Assembly (NCBI RefSeq): GCF_001431425.1
Contig: NZ_LDJG01000009.1
Span: 1-32,678, forward strand
Direction: 5' to 3'
From: Stenotrophomonas nitritireducens
GTDB taxonomy: Bacteria; Pseudomonadota; Gammaproteobacteria; Xanthomonadales; Xanthomonadaceae
DNA length: 32,678 nucleotides
Part shown: in pieces, positions 25,608 to 32,449 of the stretch
How the letters are laid out: every line of letters starts with the position of its first letter
Position numbering within the stretch: the first letter of the stretch is position 1
The notes under the pieces: generated by a model
What the model was told of the DNA's origin: nothing
The model's input: the letters and a program-made list of their open reading frames with translations, nothing else
Database searches by the model: none
Translations under genes and position numbers: made by a program

Positions 25608-26126
25608 ATGATGTTTGAGTTCATCTCTGCCAACAAATCTTGGCTTTTTGATGGAGCAGGACTGGCGCTGGTTGTTGGTGTTGTTACCTTTATTTATCGA
25701 AAATTTTCGAAACCGAAAGAAGCTAGCCATATCACAGTGCATGTCGCGCCGTCTCCGGCAGCGATTGAGCAGACCGTACAAACTACAACTGCAACGCGCA
25801 TAGCCCCACTTACGTTTGAGCAGGTCGTAGCAGAATTTAGAGACGCGCCACCGCTGCAAATTGAAGCGATAAACGAACGCTTCAAAGGCGTCTCAATCAG
25901 ATGGGAAACCCGGATCTTCAACATCGAGAAGTCAGCCAACGATACTGTTCGTTTGAGCCTTCATTTCGGCCCTGGAACACCGGGATTGATCATTTGTTAT
26001 GTTGCTCTAGCAGATTACAAGGAGTTGGCGTACCTCAAAAAGGAAACCCCGGTTACAGTGATCGGTGAAATTGAGCGAGCAACCGATAGCACTGTCTCTC
26101 TAACTAACGCACAGCTTCTTCTTTAG
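25608..26126 (+). CDS. Cassette 5 protein; N-terminal membrane anchor and OB-like C-terminal domain
   Basis: A 172-residue protein. Residues about 12-32 (WLFDGAGLALVVGVVTFIYR) form one membrane span, followed by a Thr/Pro-rich linker and a helix (LTFEQVVAEFRDAPPLQIEAINERFKG). The C-terminal part (about 93-172) has the beta pattern of tRNA_anti-like OB-fold domains: VSIRWETRIFNI, VRLSLHF, LIICYVAL, PVTVIGEIERAT and TVSLTNAQLLL. The fold assignment is by pattern and the ligand is unknown. The second codon is also ATG, so the exact start is uncertain by one residue. Confidence 0.75.
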   Translation: MMFEFISANKSWLFDGAGLALVVGVVTFIYRKFSKPKEASHITVHVAPSPAAIEQTVQTTTATRIAPLTFEQVVAEFRDAPPLQIEAINERFKGVSIRWETRIFNIEKSANDTVRLSLHFGPGTPGLIICYVALADYKELAYLKKETPVTVIGEIERATDSTVSLTNAQLLL

Positions 26127-26141
26127 ATTTTACAAGGCGCG

Positions 26142-26201
26142 GCCTAACAATTCACTCAAGCCGAGCCCGCTTCGCGGGTCGGCTTAATTCAGGCGTTAGA
26201 C
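26142..26201 (+). repeat. attC site 5
   Basis: Inverse core GCCTAAC (26142-26148) and core GTTAGAC (26195-26201). The central stem uses the GAGCCCGC, TTC, GCGGGTC variant, related to site 1. Confidence 0.9.
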
Positions 26202-26231
26202 GCTAAACAGTCACACCCGCGTGGCCAAAAC

Positions 26232-26759
26232 ATGTCAGAGCAAAGTTGGCTTGCCTACATCGGAGCAATCGCAGGAATCATAGGTGCAATCACTGGCATC
26301 GCAGGTGCCATAGTTGCAGTCTTGGCGTTTCATCGCACTGGCGAACTTAAAGCACTTGATCTTCGCTTAGAACTCCGTCGCATGGAAAGCACATTGCGAT
26401 CCGACATCCAAGACCTAATTCCGCTCCTGGAGCTGGCAAAAAAATCTCGCACGAGGCTCGCCGCTGCTCAGGGCAATTTTCACTCGGGCGCCACAACGCA
26501 TTGGCTGTCCCAGTGGAACGCAGACCTTGCAGAGGCCAATCAGCTTGCTGAGGGCGCTTCCTCGTTAGACATAGATTGCTCCTCGTTCTCTCAGGCAGAG
26601 CTTGAGGCAAGGCTTGTCACTGTTCACAAGCTTCAGTGTCAAGTTGTTCAGCTCTCCGGCAAGTATCAAAGCTCGCTTACGGCCGACGACTCTGGCCGGG
26701 AGCAGTTGCGGGCAGATCAGCGGGTAATCACGCAGGCGCGTCTCGACGGCAAGCCATGA
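26232..26759 (+). CDS. Cassette 6 protein; N-terminal membrane anchor plus coiled coil
   Basis: A 175-residue protein of unknown function. Residues about 8-33 (YIGAIAGIIGAITGIAGAIV) are a glycine-zipper-like hydrophobic helix of the kind that packs into dimers or oligomers. The rest is charged and helical, with heptad-like runs (LKALDLRLELRRMESTLRSD and LAEANQLAEGASSL). It is probably a cytoplasm-facing anchored protein. The ATG at 26232 has only a weak upstream purine stretch. No enzyme motif is seen. Confidence 0.72.
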   Translation: MSEQSWLAYIGAIAGIIGAITGIAGAIVAVLAFHRTGELKALDLRLELRRMESTLRSDIQDLIPLLELAKKSRTRLAAAQGNFHSGATTHWLSQWNADLAEANQLAEGASSLDIDCSSFSQAELEARLVTVHKLQCQVVQLSGKYQSSLTADDSGREQLRADQRVITQARLDGKP

Positions 26760-26766
26760 GGCACGC

Positions 26767-26826
26767 GCCTAACAATTCATTCAATCCGATGCCGCTTCGC
26801 GGCGCGGCTTAGTTCAAGCGTCAGGC
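26767..26826 (+). repeat. attC site 6 with altered core
   Basis: Inverse core GCCTAAC (26767-26773), but the core reads GTCAGGC (26820-26826) in place of GTTAGGC. The central stem is like the others. The T-to-C change falls in the bases next to the recombination point and may lower use of this site. Confidence 0.88.
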
Positions 26827-26846
26827 CTCACGAGCGGCACCTGCCT

Positions 26847-27287
26847 GTGATTCCACCACCACTTATCGACTGGGCAGTTTGGTCAAATCTTGATCGCTAT
26901 CGAGAAACTGAGCTGATCTTGCTGAAAGGCCACCTACTGCTGGAGGTCATGCTTTCAGAGTGCCTGCGCACACGCCTTTTATTGACTGAGCAGCAGATCA
27001 AAAAGCTGTCATTCCACGAGAAGCTCAAGGCGCTTGCAACCGTGACTGAAAGGGACAAAGGTCTAACAGAAGCACTGGAGTTCTCGGAACAGTTGAATAG
27101 GCTGCGTAACAGGCTTGCCCATGAGCCGTTCCCAAAGCTCGAGACTGACTTGGCCACCTGGTCGGATCAGGCCCTACATGTCTTCCTGAAGAACAAGCAT
27201 CAGAGGTACACGCCCAGGACTAGGATCACGCAAGCGATCTCAGCACTAGCAAGGAGTGTGTATGAGTGTGCGTCCGGCGAAGCCTAA
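26847..27287 (+). CDS. Cassette 7 protein; HEPN-like
   Basis: A 146-residue, mostly helical protein read from GTG 26847. R87-N-R-L-A-H92 in LNRLRNRLAHEPF fits the HEPN Rx4-6H motif, and the preceding helices (HLLLEVMLSECLRTRLL and LSFHEKLKALATV) match the usual HEPN bundle. HEPN proteins are often RNases in toxin-antitoxin or defence systems, but many act only as binding modules, and no minimal nucleotidyltransferase partner is encoded next to it. The start is uncertain because GTG has no clear ribosome-binding site. The stop overlaps the attC arm. Confidence 0.75.
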   Translation: MIPPPLIDWAVWSNLDRYRETELILLKGHLLLEVMLSECLRTRLLLTEQQIKKLSFHEKLKALATVTERDKGLTEALEFSEQLNRLRNRLAHEPFPKLETDLATWSDQALHVFLKNKHQRYTPRTRITQAISALARSVYECASGEA

Positions 27288-27345
27288 CAATTCATTCAAG
27301 CCGACACTTCGCGGCACGGCCTAATCCCGGCACCGCGCATTAGGC
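27282..27345 (+). repeat. attC site 7, degenerate array end
   Basis: Inverse core GCCTAAC (27282-27288) is intact, but the central stem has lost bases (GACACTTCGCGGCACGG) and the right arm reads ATTAGGC (27339-27345), lacking the core G. Bases between the arms differ from every other site. It marks the right end of the array and is probably inactive or a fusion with chromosomal sequence. Confidence 0.78.
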
Positions 27346-27357
27346 TCACATCGACAA

Positions 27358-27390
27358 ATGCCATGGGCGGCTTTCGTCCGCCCATGGCAT
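27358..27390 (-). terminator. Terminator-like hairpin after the SymE-like gene
   Basis: A perfect 13-bp inverted repeat, ATGCCATGGGCGG (27358-27370) and CCGCCCATGGCAT (27378-27390), with a 7-base loop. Read on the minus strand it lies 9 bases after the SymE-like stop and is followed by a short TTTG run. It also separates that gene from the cassette array. Confidence 0.65.
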
Positions 27391-27399
27391 CAAGCAAGG

Positions 27400-27621
27400 T
27401 TATTCCTCAGCGGCAATCACTATCCCGCGCCGAGTCACTATCACCCGCGCGTTCTGGCCGACTTTGAGGCCGGCGGCCTCCAACCAGTCGCCGCAGAGCC
27501 GCAGGTACGGTACCTGTCGGGTCTTGAAGCGGCGGTCCTTTTCCTTGGCCCGGCTCTCGTAATACTGGCAGCCGACTTTCAGGATGCGCGACGTAAACCG
27601 GGGTTCGGTCTGTTCGGTCAT
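27400..27621 (-). CDS. SymE-family small protein (possible type I toxin)
   Basis: A 73-residue protein. RFTSRILKVGCQYY, VPYLRLCGDWLEAAGLKVG and ARVIVTRRGIVIAAEE follow the SymE pattern, an AbrB/SpoVT-like fold repurposed as an SOS-induced endoribonuclease or nucleoid-condensing toxin in E. coli, where it is controlled by the antisense RNA SymR. It is shorter than E. coli SymE (113 residues) and covers its core. ATG 27621 has GGAG upstream on the minus strand. Whether an antisense RNA overlaps it cannot be seen directly. It lies beside the array end, not in a cassette (no attC of its own). Family placement is good; toxicity is inferred. Confidence 0.8.
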   Translation of the reverse strand: MTEQTEPRFTSRILKVGCQYYESRAKEKDRRFKTRQVPYLRLCGDWLEAAGLKVGQNARVIVTRRGIVIAAEE

Positions 27622-27770
27622 GACGATCTCCTACGATTCGTTCTGTCTATTTCGCCTCCTGTTCAGAGAGGCGGCCGGGTGCTTGAACACGGTCGTAGGG
27701 CCGCCCGCAGCTTTTCCCTTTCGGGTCTTGCATGACTGCGCGCCACCCGGCCATAGAAAGCGCGGGGTAC
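27622..27770 (-). other. Structured region upstream of the SymE-like gene
   Basis: GGCCGGGTG (27672-27680) can pair with CACCCGGCC (27743-27751) around 62 bases that include further inverted stretches. This would form a long stem in RNA read in either direction. It may be the 5' leader of the SymE-like mRNA or a small antisense RNA; nothing in the sequence decides which. Confidence 0.35.
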
Positions 27771-27802
27771 AAAAAAGCCACTGAGCTGTCGGGAGTGGCT
27801 TC
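27771..27802 (-). terminator. Terminator of prmC
   Basis: Read on the minus strand, AAGCCAC and GTGGCTT form the stem of a hairpin followed by TTTTTT-rich sequence (the plus strand shows AAAAAAGCCAC at 27771-27781 and GTGGCTT near 27796-27802). It lies downstream of prmC. Confidence 0.75.
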
Positions 27803-27866
27803 CGCCTACGAAGGTGTGTTCAGCACCTGCGCAGGATCTAAACACTGCCTTCCGGCAGGGTCAACG

Positions 27867-28715
27867 TCAGGAAATCCCCCGCAGCCGCCCCAGGGTTACC
27901 CGATCCCGCTGCTCCAGGTCCTGCACGGTTGCCACCTCGGTGAAGCCGCCCTGCTCCAGCAGCGCACGGATAGCCGGGCCCTGGTCCCAGCCGTGTTCGA
28001 GCAGCAGCCAGCCGCCGGGGACGAGGTGGCCGGGGGCGCCGGTGATGATTTCGCGGATGGCGTCCAGGCCGTCGGCGCCGGAGGCCAGGGCCGGGGGCGG
28101 TTCGAAGCGCAGGTCGCCCTGCTGCAGGTGCGGGTCGCCAGCGGCGATGTAGGGCGGATTGCTGGCGATCATGTCGAAGCGGTCCGCGCCCAGCGCGGCG
28201 TACCAGTGGCCGCGGCGGAACCAGACGTTGTCCAGGCCGTGGGCCTGGGCGTTCTTCACCGCCACGGCCAGGGTGGGGCCGAGCAGGTCGGTGGCCATCA
28301 CCGTGGCCAGGGGGCGTTCGCTGGCGATGGACAGGGCGATGGCGCCGCTGCCGGTGCCCAGGTCGGCGACGCGCGCCATGTGGTCGGCCGGCAGCCGCGC
28401 CAGTGCCTGTTCGACCAGCAGTTCGGTCTCCGGGCGCGGGATCAGGGTGGCGGTGTTGACCTGCAGGTCCAAGGTCCAGAAGCCGCGGTGGCCAGTGAGG
28501 TAGGCCAGCGGGTGGCCTTCGGCGCGGCGCTGCAGCAGCAGTTCGAAGCGCTGGCGGGCGTCGTCGTCCACCGGGGCGGTGGCGTGGGCGAACAGCCAGG
28601 CGCGATCCACGCCCAGTACGTGCAGCAGCAGCTGTTCGGCCTCATGGCGGGCGTCCTCGCCAGGCAGCGTGGCGGCGCCTTCCCGCAACAGCTCGGCAAC
28701 CTTCGGGCTGGACAC
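27867..28715 (-). CDS. prmC: Peptide chain release factor N5-glutamine methyltransferase
   Basis: A 282-residue SAM-dependent methyltransferase (HemK family) that methylates the Gln of the GGQ motif in release factors RF1 and RF2. An N-terminal helical domain (about 1-85, recognising the factor) is followed by [11 protein letters not shown] (92-102), the SAM loop [11 protein letters not shown] (118-128) and the catalytic NPPY (N186-Y189). It starts at GTG 28715, with AGAGG a little upstream. Here it stands alone, not next to prfA. The region upstream is shared with the divergent ahpC promoter. Confidence 0.95.
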   Translation of the reverse strand: MSSPKVAELLREGAATLPGEDARHEAEQLLLHVLGVDRAWLFAHATAPVDDDARQRFELLLQRRAEGHPLAYLTGHRGFWTLDLQVNTATLIPRPETELLVEQALARLPADHMARVADLGTGSGAIALSIASERPLATVMATDLLGPTLAVAVKNAQAHGLDNVWFRRGHWYAALGADRFDMIASNPPYIAAGDPHLQQGDLRFEPPPALASGADGLDAIREIITGAPGHLVPGGWLLLEHGWDQGPAIRALLEQGGFTEVATVQDLEQRDRVTLGRLRGIS

Positions 28716-28903
28716 TTCACTACCTCTTCGCGGGACGTTTCCGGGACCGGGAGGATAGTCACCCGGCCTGTCGCTGCCTACCGCAGCGGTGCCGGCCGGG
28801 ATCGAGCCTGCCTATGCCTGCCCGTTCAGTTTGGCGGGCGCGCCGGCTTGGAAAGCCGGAAAAGCGCCCGATATCGGGGTCAGGGCCTGCTTGGCAGGCT
28901 GAA

Positions 28904-28969
28904 TCAATAGTCAATATCTATTGATACGATGCATTCAATTCATTTGTTTTATTAGGCATTGCCTATTAG
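28904..28969 (+). promoter_or_regulatory. OxyR-type operator and promoter of ahpC
   Basis: TCAATAG (28904-28910) and CTATTGA (28918-28924) form an inverted repeat containing ATAG-N7-CTAT, the OxyR half-operator pattern. A second palindrome, TAGGCATTGCCTA (28953-28965), overlaps a possible -10 TATTAG (28964-28969). The -35 is weak, as is usual for OxyR-activated promoters. OxyR is encoded 2.6 kb downstream. Confidence 0.68.
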
Positions 28970-29018
28970 CCTGTGCTCCACGGTTCACCACCCGTCCCTT
29001 CAACCAAGAGGAAGTTCC

Positions 29019-29582
29019 ATGTCCCTTATCAACACCCAGGTCCAGCCGTTCAAGGTCAACGCCTTCCACAACGGCAAGTTCATCGAAGTCACCGAGGAAA
29101 GCCTGAAGGGCAAGTGGTCGGTGCTGATCTTCATGCCGGCGGCCTTCACCTTCAATTGCCCGACCGAGATCGAAGACGCGGCCGAGAACTATGCCGAGTT
29201 CCAGAAGGCAGGCACCGAGGTCTACATCGTCACCACCGACACGCACTTCTCGCACAAGGTGTGGCACGAAACCTCGCCGGCCGTGGGCAAGGCGAAGTTC
29301 CCGCTGGTCGGCGACCCGACCCACCAGCTGACCAACGCCTTCGGCGTGCACATTCCGGAAGAAGGCCTGGCCCTGCGCGGCACCTTCGTGATCAACCCGG
29401 AAGGCGTGATCAAGACCATGGAGATCCACTCCAACGAGATCGCCCGTGACGTGTCCGAGACCCTGCGCAAGCTGAAGGCCGCCCAGTTCACCGCCGCGCA
29501 CCCGAACGAAGTGTGCCCGGCCAAGTGGAAGGAAGGCCAGAAGACCCTGACCCCGTCGCTGGACCTGGTCGGCAAGATCTAA
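29019..29582 (+). CDS. ahpC: Alkyl hydroperoxide reductase, peroxiredoxin subunit
   Basis: A 187-residue typical 2-Cys peroxiredoxin that reduces hydrogen peroxide and organic peroxides. The peroxidatic cysteine is C47 in AAFTFNCPTEIED and the resolving cysteine C166 in NEVCPAKW, matching the E. coli positions. ATG 29019 has AGAGGAAG upstream; a longer frame start at 28959 has no such site. AhpF, encoded next, recycles it. Expression is probably OxyR-controlled through the site about 100 bases upstream. Confidence 0.98.
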   Translation: MSLINTQVQPFKVNAFHNGKFIEVTEESLKGKWSVLIFMPAAFTFNCPTEIEDAAENYAEFQKAGTEVYIVTTDTHFSHKVWHETSPAVGKAKFPLVGDPTHQLTNAFGVHIPEEGLALRGTFVINPEGVIKTMEIHSNEIARDVSETLRKLKAAQFTAAHPNEVCPAKWKEGQKTLTPSLDLVGKI

Positions 29583-29621
29583 GCCGTCCCTCGCTCCCAC
29601 CCCGCCCCTGCGGCGGGCGTG

Positions 29622-29696
29622 GGGGTGAACCGCAGTCCTCTGCCGCCCGCCAGCCGCGGCACGCCAGCCAGCCTGCAGTCGGCTCCGGTTCACCCC
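29622..29696. repeat. Long-range inverted repeat between ahpC and ahpF
   Basis: GGGGTGAACCG (29622-29632) and CGGTTCACCCC (29686-29696) are perfect complements around 53 bases. A smaller GC-rich hairpin (CCCGCCC and GGCGGGC) lies just before. Together they could trim or slow readthrough so that AhpC is made in excess of AhpF. Confidence 0.6.
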
Positions 29697-29766
29697 TACT
29701 TTCCCGGCGCGTTGCCTGCCGCAACCGCGCCCTCCCCCCGTTTTGCCTCGAACAAGGAGTTGCGCC

Positions 29767-31359
29767 GTGCTCGACGACACCCTCAAGACCCAGTTGCAGC
29801 AGTACATGGGCCTGCTGCGCCAGCCGCTGCGCCTGGTGGCCTCGCTCGACGACAGCGCCGCCAGCACCGAGATGCGCGGCCTGCTGGATGACATCGTCGC
29901 CGCCGGCGACGGCAAGATCGCGCTGGATACCTCCGGCACCGATGCGCGCACGCCCTCGTTCGTGATCGCCCGCGAAGGCCAGAGCCATGGCGTGCGTTTC
30001 GCCGGTCTGCCGCTGGGCCACGAGTTCGAATCGCTGGTGCTGGCGCTGCTGTGGACCGGCGGCCACCCGCCGAAGGTCGCGCCGGAAGTGATCGACAGCA
30101 TCAAGGCGGTCGACGGCGAGTTCGCCTTCGAGGTGTACATGTCGCTGACCTGCCACAACTGCCCGGACGTGGTGCAGGCGCTGGCGCTGATGGCGATCCT
30201 CAACCCGAAGATCAGCACCACGGTGATCGAGGGCGGCGCGTTCCAGCAGGAAGTGGAGCAGCGCCAGGTGATGGCGGTGCCGATGGTGTTCCAGGGCGGT
30301 GAGATGTTCGATTCCGGCCGGATGACGCTGGAGCAGATCGTCGCCAAGCTCGATACCGGCGCGGCGGCGCGCGATGCGCTGAAGATCAACGCCAAGGAGG
30401 CGTTCGACGTGCTGGTGGTGGGCGGTGGCCCGGCCGGCGCGGCGGCGGCGATCTATGCCGCGCGCAAGGGCATCCGCACCGGCGTGGCGGCCGAGCGCTT
30501 CGGTGGCCAGGTGCTGGATACGCTGGCGATCGAGAACTTCATCTCGGTGCAGCACACCGAGGGCCCGAAGCTGGCCGCGGCGCTGGAACAGCATGTGCGC
30601 GAGTACGAAGTGGACATCATGAACCTGCAGCGCGCCACCCGGCTGGTGCCGGCCGGTGCCGATGGCCTGGTGGAAGTGCAGCTGGAAAACGGCGCGTCGC
30701 TGAAGTCGAAGTCGGTGATTCTTTCCACCGGTGCGCGCTGGCGGCAGATGAACGTGCCGGGCGAGAACGAGTACCGCAACAAGGGCGTGGCCTACTGCCC
30801 GCACTGCGATGGCCCGCTGTTCAAGGGCAAGCGCGTGGCGGTGATCGGTGGCGGCAACTCCGGCGTGGAAGCGGCCATCGACCTGGCCGGCATCGTCAGC
30901 CATGTCACCGTGTTCGAGTTCGACAGCAAGCTGCGCGCCGACCAGGTGCTGCAGGCCAAGCTCAACAGCCTGCCCAACGTGACCGTGGTGCTCAACGCGC
31001 AGACCACCGAGGTGCTGGGCGACGGCCAGAAGGTGACCGGCCTGGCCTATACCGACCGCGTCGGCGGCGATTCGCACCGGGTAGAGCTGGAAGGCATCTT
31101 CGTGCAGATCGGCCTGCTGCCGAACACCGAGTGGCTGCGTGGCACGGTGGAGCTGAGCGGTCGCGGCGAGATCGTGATCGACGAACGCGGCCAGACCAGC
31201 GTGCCGGGCGTGTTCGCCGCCGGCGACTGCACCACGGTGCCGTACAAGCAGATCATCATCGCCATGGGCGCCGGCTCGACCGCCGCGCTGAGCGCGTTCG
31301 ATCATCTGATCCGCACGTCGGCGCCGCAGCCTGCCGCGGCGGTGGCCGAGACCGCCTGA
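29767..31359 (+). CDS. ahpF: Alkyl hydroperoxide reductase, flavoprotein subunit
   Basis: A 530-residue NADH-dependent disulfide reductase that recycles AhpC. The N-terminal tandem thioredoxin-like domain has C129-H-N-C132. The FAD motif is [17 protein letters not shown] (about 217-233), the second redox pair is C344-P-H-C347, the NAD motif is [17 protein letters not shown], and [16 protein letters not shown] closes the FAD site. Spacing matches E. coli AhpF. It starts at GTG 29767, with AAGGAG about seven bases upstream; an ATG eight codons earlier lacks such a site. It lies 184 bases after ahpC. Confidence 0.97.
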   Translation: MLDDTLKTQLQQYMGLLRQPLRLVASLDDSAASTEMRGLLDDIVAAGDGKIALDTSGTDARTPSFVIAREGQSHGVRFAGLPLGHEFESLVLALLWTGGHPPKVAPEVIDSIKAVDGEFAFEVYMSLTCHNCPDVVQALALMAILNPKISTTVIEGGAFQQEVEQRQVMAVPMVFQGGEMFDSGRMTLEQIVAKLDTGAAARDALKINAKEAFDVLVVGGGPAGAAAAIYAARKGIRTGVAAERFGGQVLDTLAIENFISVQHTEGPKLAAALEQHVREYEVDIMNLQRATRLVPAGADGLVEVQLENGASLKSKSVILSTGARWRQMNVPGENEYRNKGVAYCPHCDGPLFKGKRVAVIGGGNSGVEAAIDLAGIVSHVTVFEFDSKLRADQVLQAKLNSLPNVTVVLNAQTTEVLGDGQKVTGLAYTDRVGGDSHRVELEGIFVQIGLLPNTEWLRGTVELSGRGEIVIDERGQTSVPGVFAAGDCTTVPYKQIIIAMGAGSTAALSAFDHLIRTSAPQPAAAVAETA

Positions 31360-31364
31360 ACCCC

Positions 31365-31390
31365 GATGCCGCCGGCCACCCGGCGGCATC
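31365..31390 (+). terminator. Hairpin after ahpF
   Basis: A perfect 11-bp stem, GATGCCGCCGG (31365-31375) and CCGGCGGCATC (31380-31390), loop CCAC, followed by CTCCTT. The U tract is poor, so partial readthrough into oxyR is possible. Confidence 0.6.
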
Positions 31391-31397
31391 CTCCTTG

Positions 31398-31513
31398 GTA
31401 GGAGCGGCTTCAGCCGCGATGAGGCTTTCGCACTGACCCCGCCGCCACAGCCCACACCCTGCGCCTGCCGGGTTTCAATGGGCAGGCCCCTTCGCGGCTG
31501 AAGCCGCTCCTAC
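31398..31513. repeat. REP pair between ahpF and oxyR
   Basis: Two inverted 22-base units, 31398-31419 and 31492-31513, are exact reverse complements (GTAGGAGCGG at the left, CCGCTCCTAC at the right). Each contains its own hairpin. They are the same family as the leuD-leuB pair but are separated by 72 bases instead of 24. Confidence 0.88.
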
Positions 31514-31543
31514 GATCATGTCCGCTGTTGCGAGGCCGTCGAA

Positions 31544-32449
31544 ATGAACCTGCGTGACCTCAAATACCTGGTGGCGCTGGCCGAGCACAAGCACTTCGGC
31601 CGCGCCGCGGCCGCCTGCTTCGTCAGCCAGCCCACGCTCTCCACCCAGATCAAGAAGCTGGAGGAAGAGCTGGGCGTGCCGCTGGTGGAACGCGCGCCGC
31701 GCAAGGTCATGCTGACCCCCGCCGGGCGCGAAGCGGCGGCGCGCGCGCGTGGCATCGTCGCCGAGATCGAGCAGATGAAGGAGGCCGCGCGCCGCAGTCG
31801 CGACCCCGAGGCCGGTACGGTGCGGCTGGGCATCTTCCCCACGCTGGGGCCGTACCTGCTGCCGCACGTGGTGCCGACGATACGCGAGCGTTTTCCGCAG
31901 CTGGAACTGCTGCTGGTCGAGGAAAAAAGCGACGTGCTGCTAGCCCAGCTGCGCAACGGCCAGCTCGACGCCGCGCTGCTGGCGCTGCCGCTGGGCGACG
32001 AACAGCTGCATACCGAATTCCTGTTCGAGGAACCCTTCGTGCTGGCCGCGCCGGAAAGCCACCCGCTGGCCGCGCATGCCACGCTGACCATGGCCGACCT
32101 GGCCGACCAGCGCCTGCTGCTGCTGCAGGACGGCCACTGCCTGCGCGACCAGGCGCTGGATGTCTGCCACCTGGCCGGCGCGCTGGAGAAATCCGAGTTC
32201 CAGGCCACCAGCCTGGAGACGCTGCGGCAGATGGTGGCGGCCAATGTCGGCGTCACCCTGCTGCCGATGCTGGCGGTGAAGCCGCCGGTCGCGCGCTCGG
32301 AGAACATCCGCCTGCTCGGCTTCGCCGGCGCGGATGCGCCCAGCCGGCGCATCGCCATGGTCTGGCGCCGCAGCTCGGCCATGGGCGACTTCCTGCAGCA
32401 GCTGGCAGGCATCTTCCAGGGCCTGCCGCCGGACCTGCTGGCCTTGTAG
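31544..32449 (+). CDS. oxyR: Hydrogen peroxide-sensing LysR-type regulator
   Basis: A 301-residue LysR-family activator. The N-terminal winged helix (about 1-60, KHFGRAAAACFVSQPTLSTQIKKLEEELG) is followed by the sensor domain, in which C199 and C208 in DGHCLRDQALDVC are the two redox cysteines, at the E. coli positions. Peroxide forms the disulfide and turns on ahpC and related genes. A GAGG lies upstream of ATG 31544. The TAG stop is supplied by the first GTAG repeat, so the last residues DLLAL may vary between strains. In Xanthomonas I recall an orfX after oxyR; none is seen before the window ends. Confidence 0.96.
   Translation: MNLRDLKYLVALAEHKHFGRAAAACFVSQPTLSTQIKKLEEELGVPLVERAPRKVMLTPAGREAAARARGIVAEIEQMKEAARRSRDPEAGTVRLGIFPTLGPYLLPHVVPTIRERFPQLELLLVEEKSDVLLAQLRNGQLDAALLALPLGDEQLHTEFLFEEPFVLAAPESHPLAAHATLTMADLADQRLLLLQDGHCLRDQALDVCHLAGALEKSEFQATSLETLRQMVAANVGVTLLPMLAVKPPVARSENIRLLGFAGADAPSRRIAMVWRRSSAMGDFLQQLAGIFQGLPPDLLAL

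Larger units (their letters stand above)
23012..27339 (+). mobile_element. Seven-cassette integron array without integrase (CALIN type)
   Basis: Seven single-gene units in one orientation, each ending in a 60-64 base palindromic attC site with inverse core ending TAAC and core GTTAG. Units run 23012-23913, 23914-24211, 24212-25067, 25068-25578, 25579-26195, 26196-26820 and 26821-27339. The first bases of each cassette are complementary to the inverse-core arm of its own attC, as expected of units that once circularised: exact over GTTAGGTGGAT in cassette 1 and GTTAGGCATCAT in cassette 4. The array is clearly less GC-rich than its flanks. No intI gene is in the window. The array lies between gdhA and a SymE-like gene. 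Confidence 0.92.

Noticed and set aside
23860..27345. Regularly recurring palindromic repeats that could suggest CRISPR
   Set aside because: The spacing is 300-900 bases with a gene between each pair, and the ends match integron core sites, so they are attC sites.
27732..28910. A 392-residue plus-strand open frame
   Set aside because: It is antisense to prmC, which has clear SAM and NPPY motifs; the plus-strand product is low in complexity.
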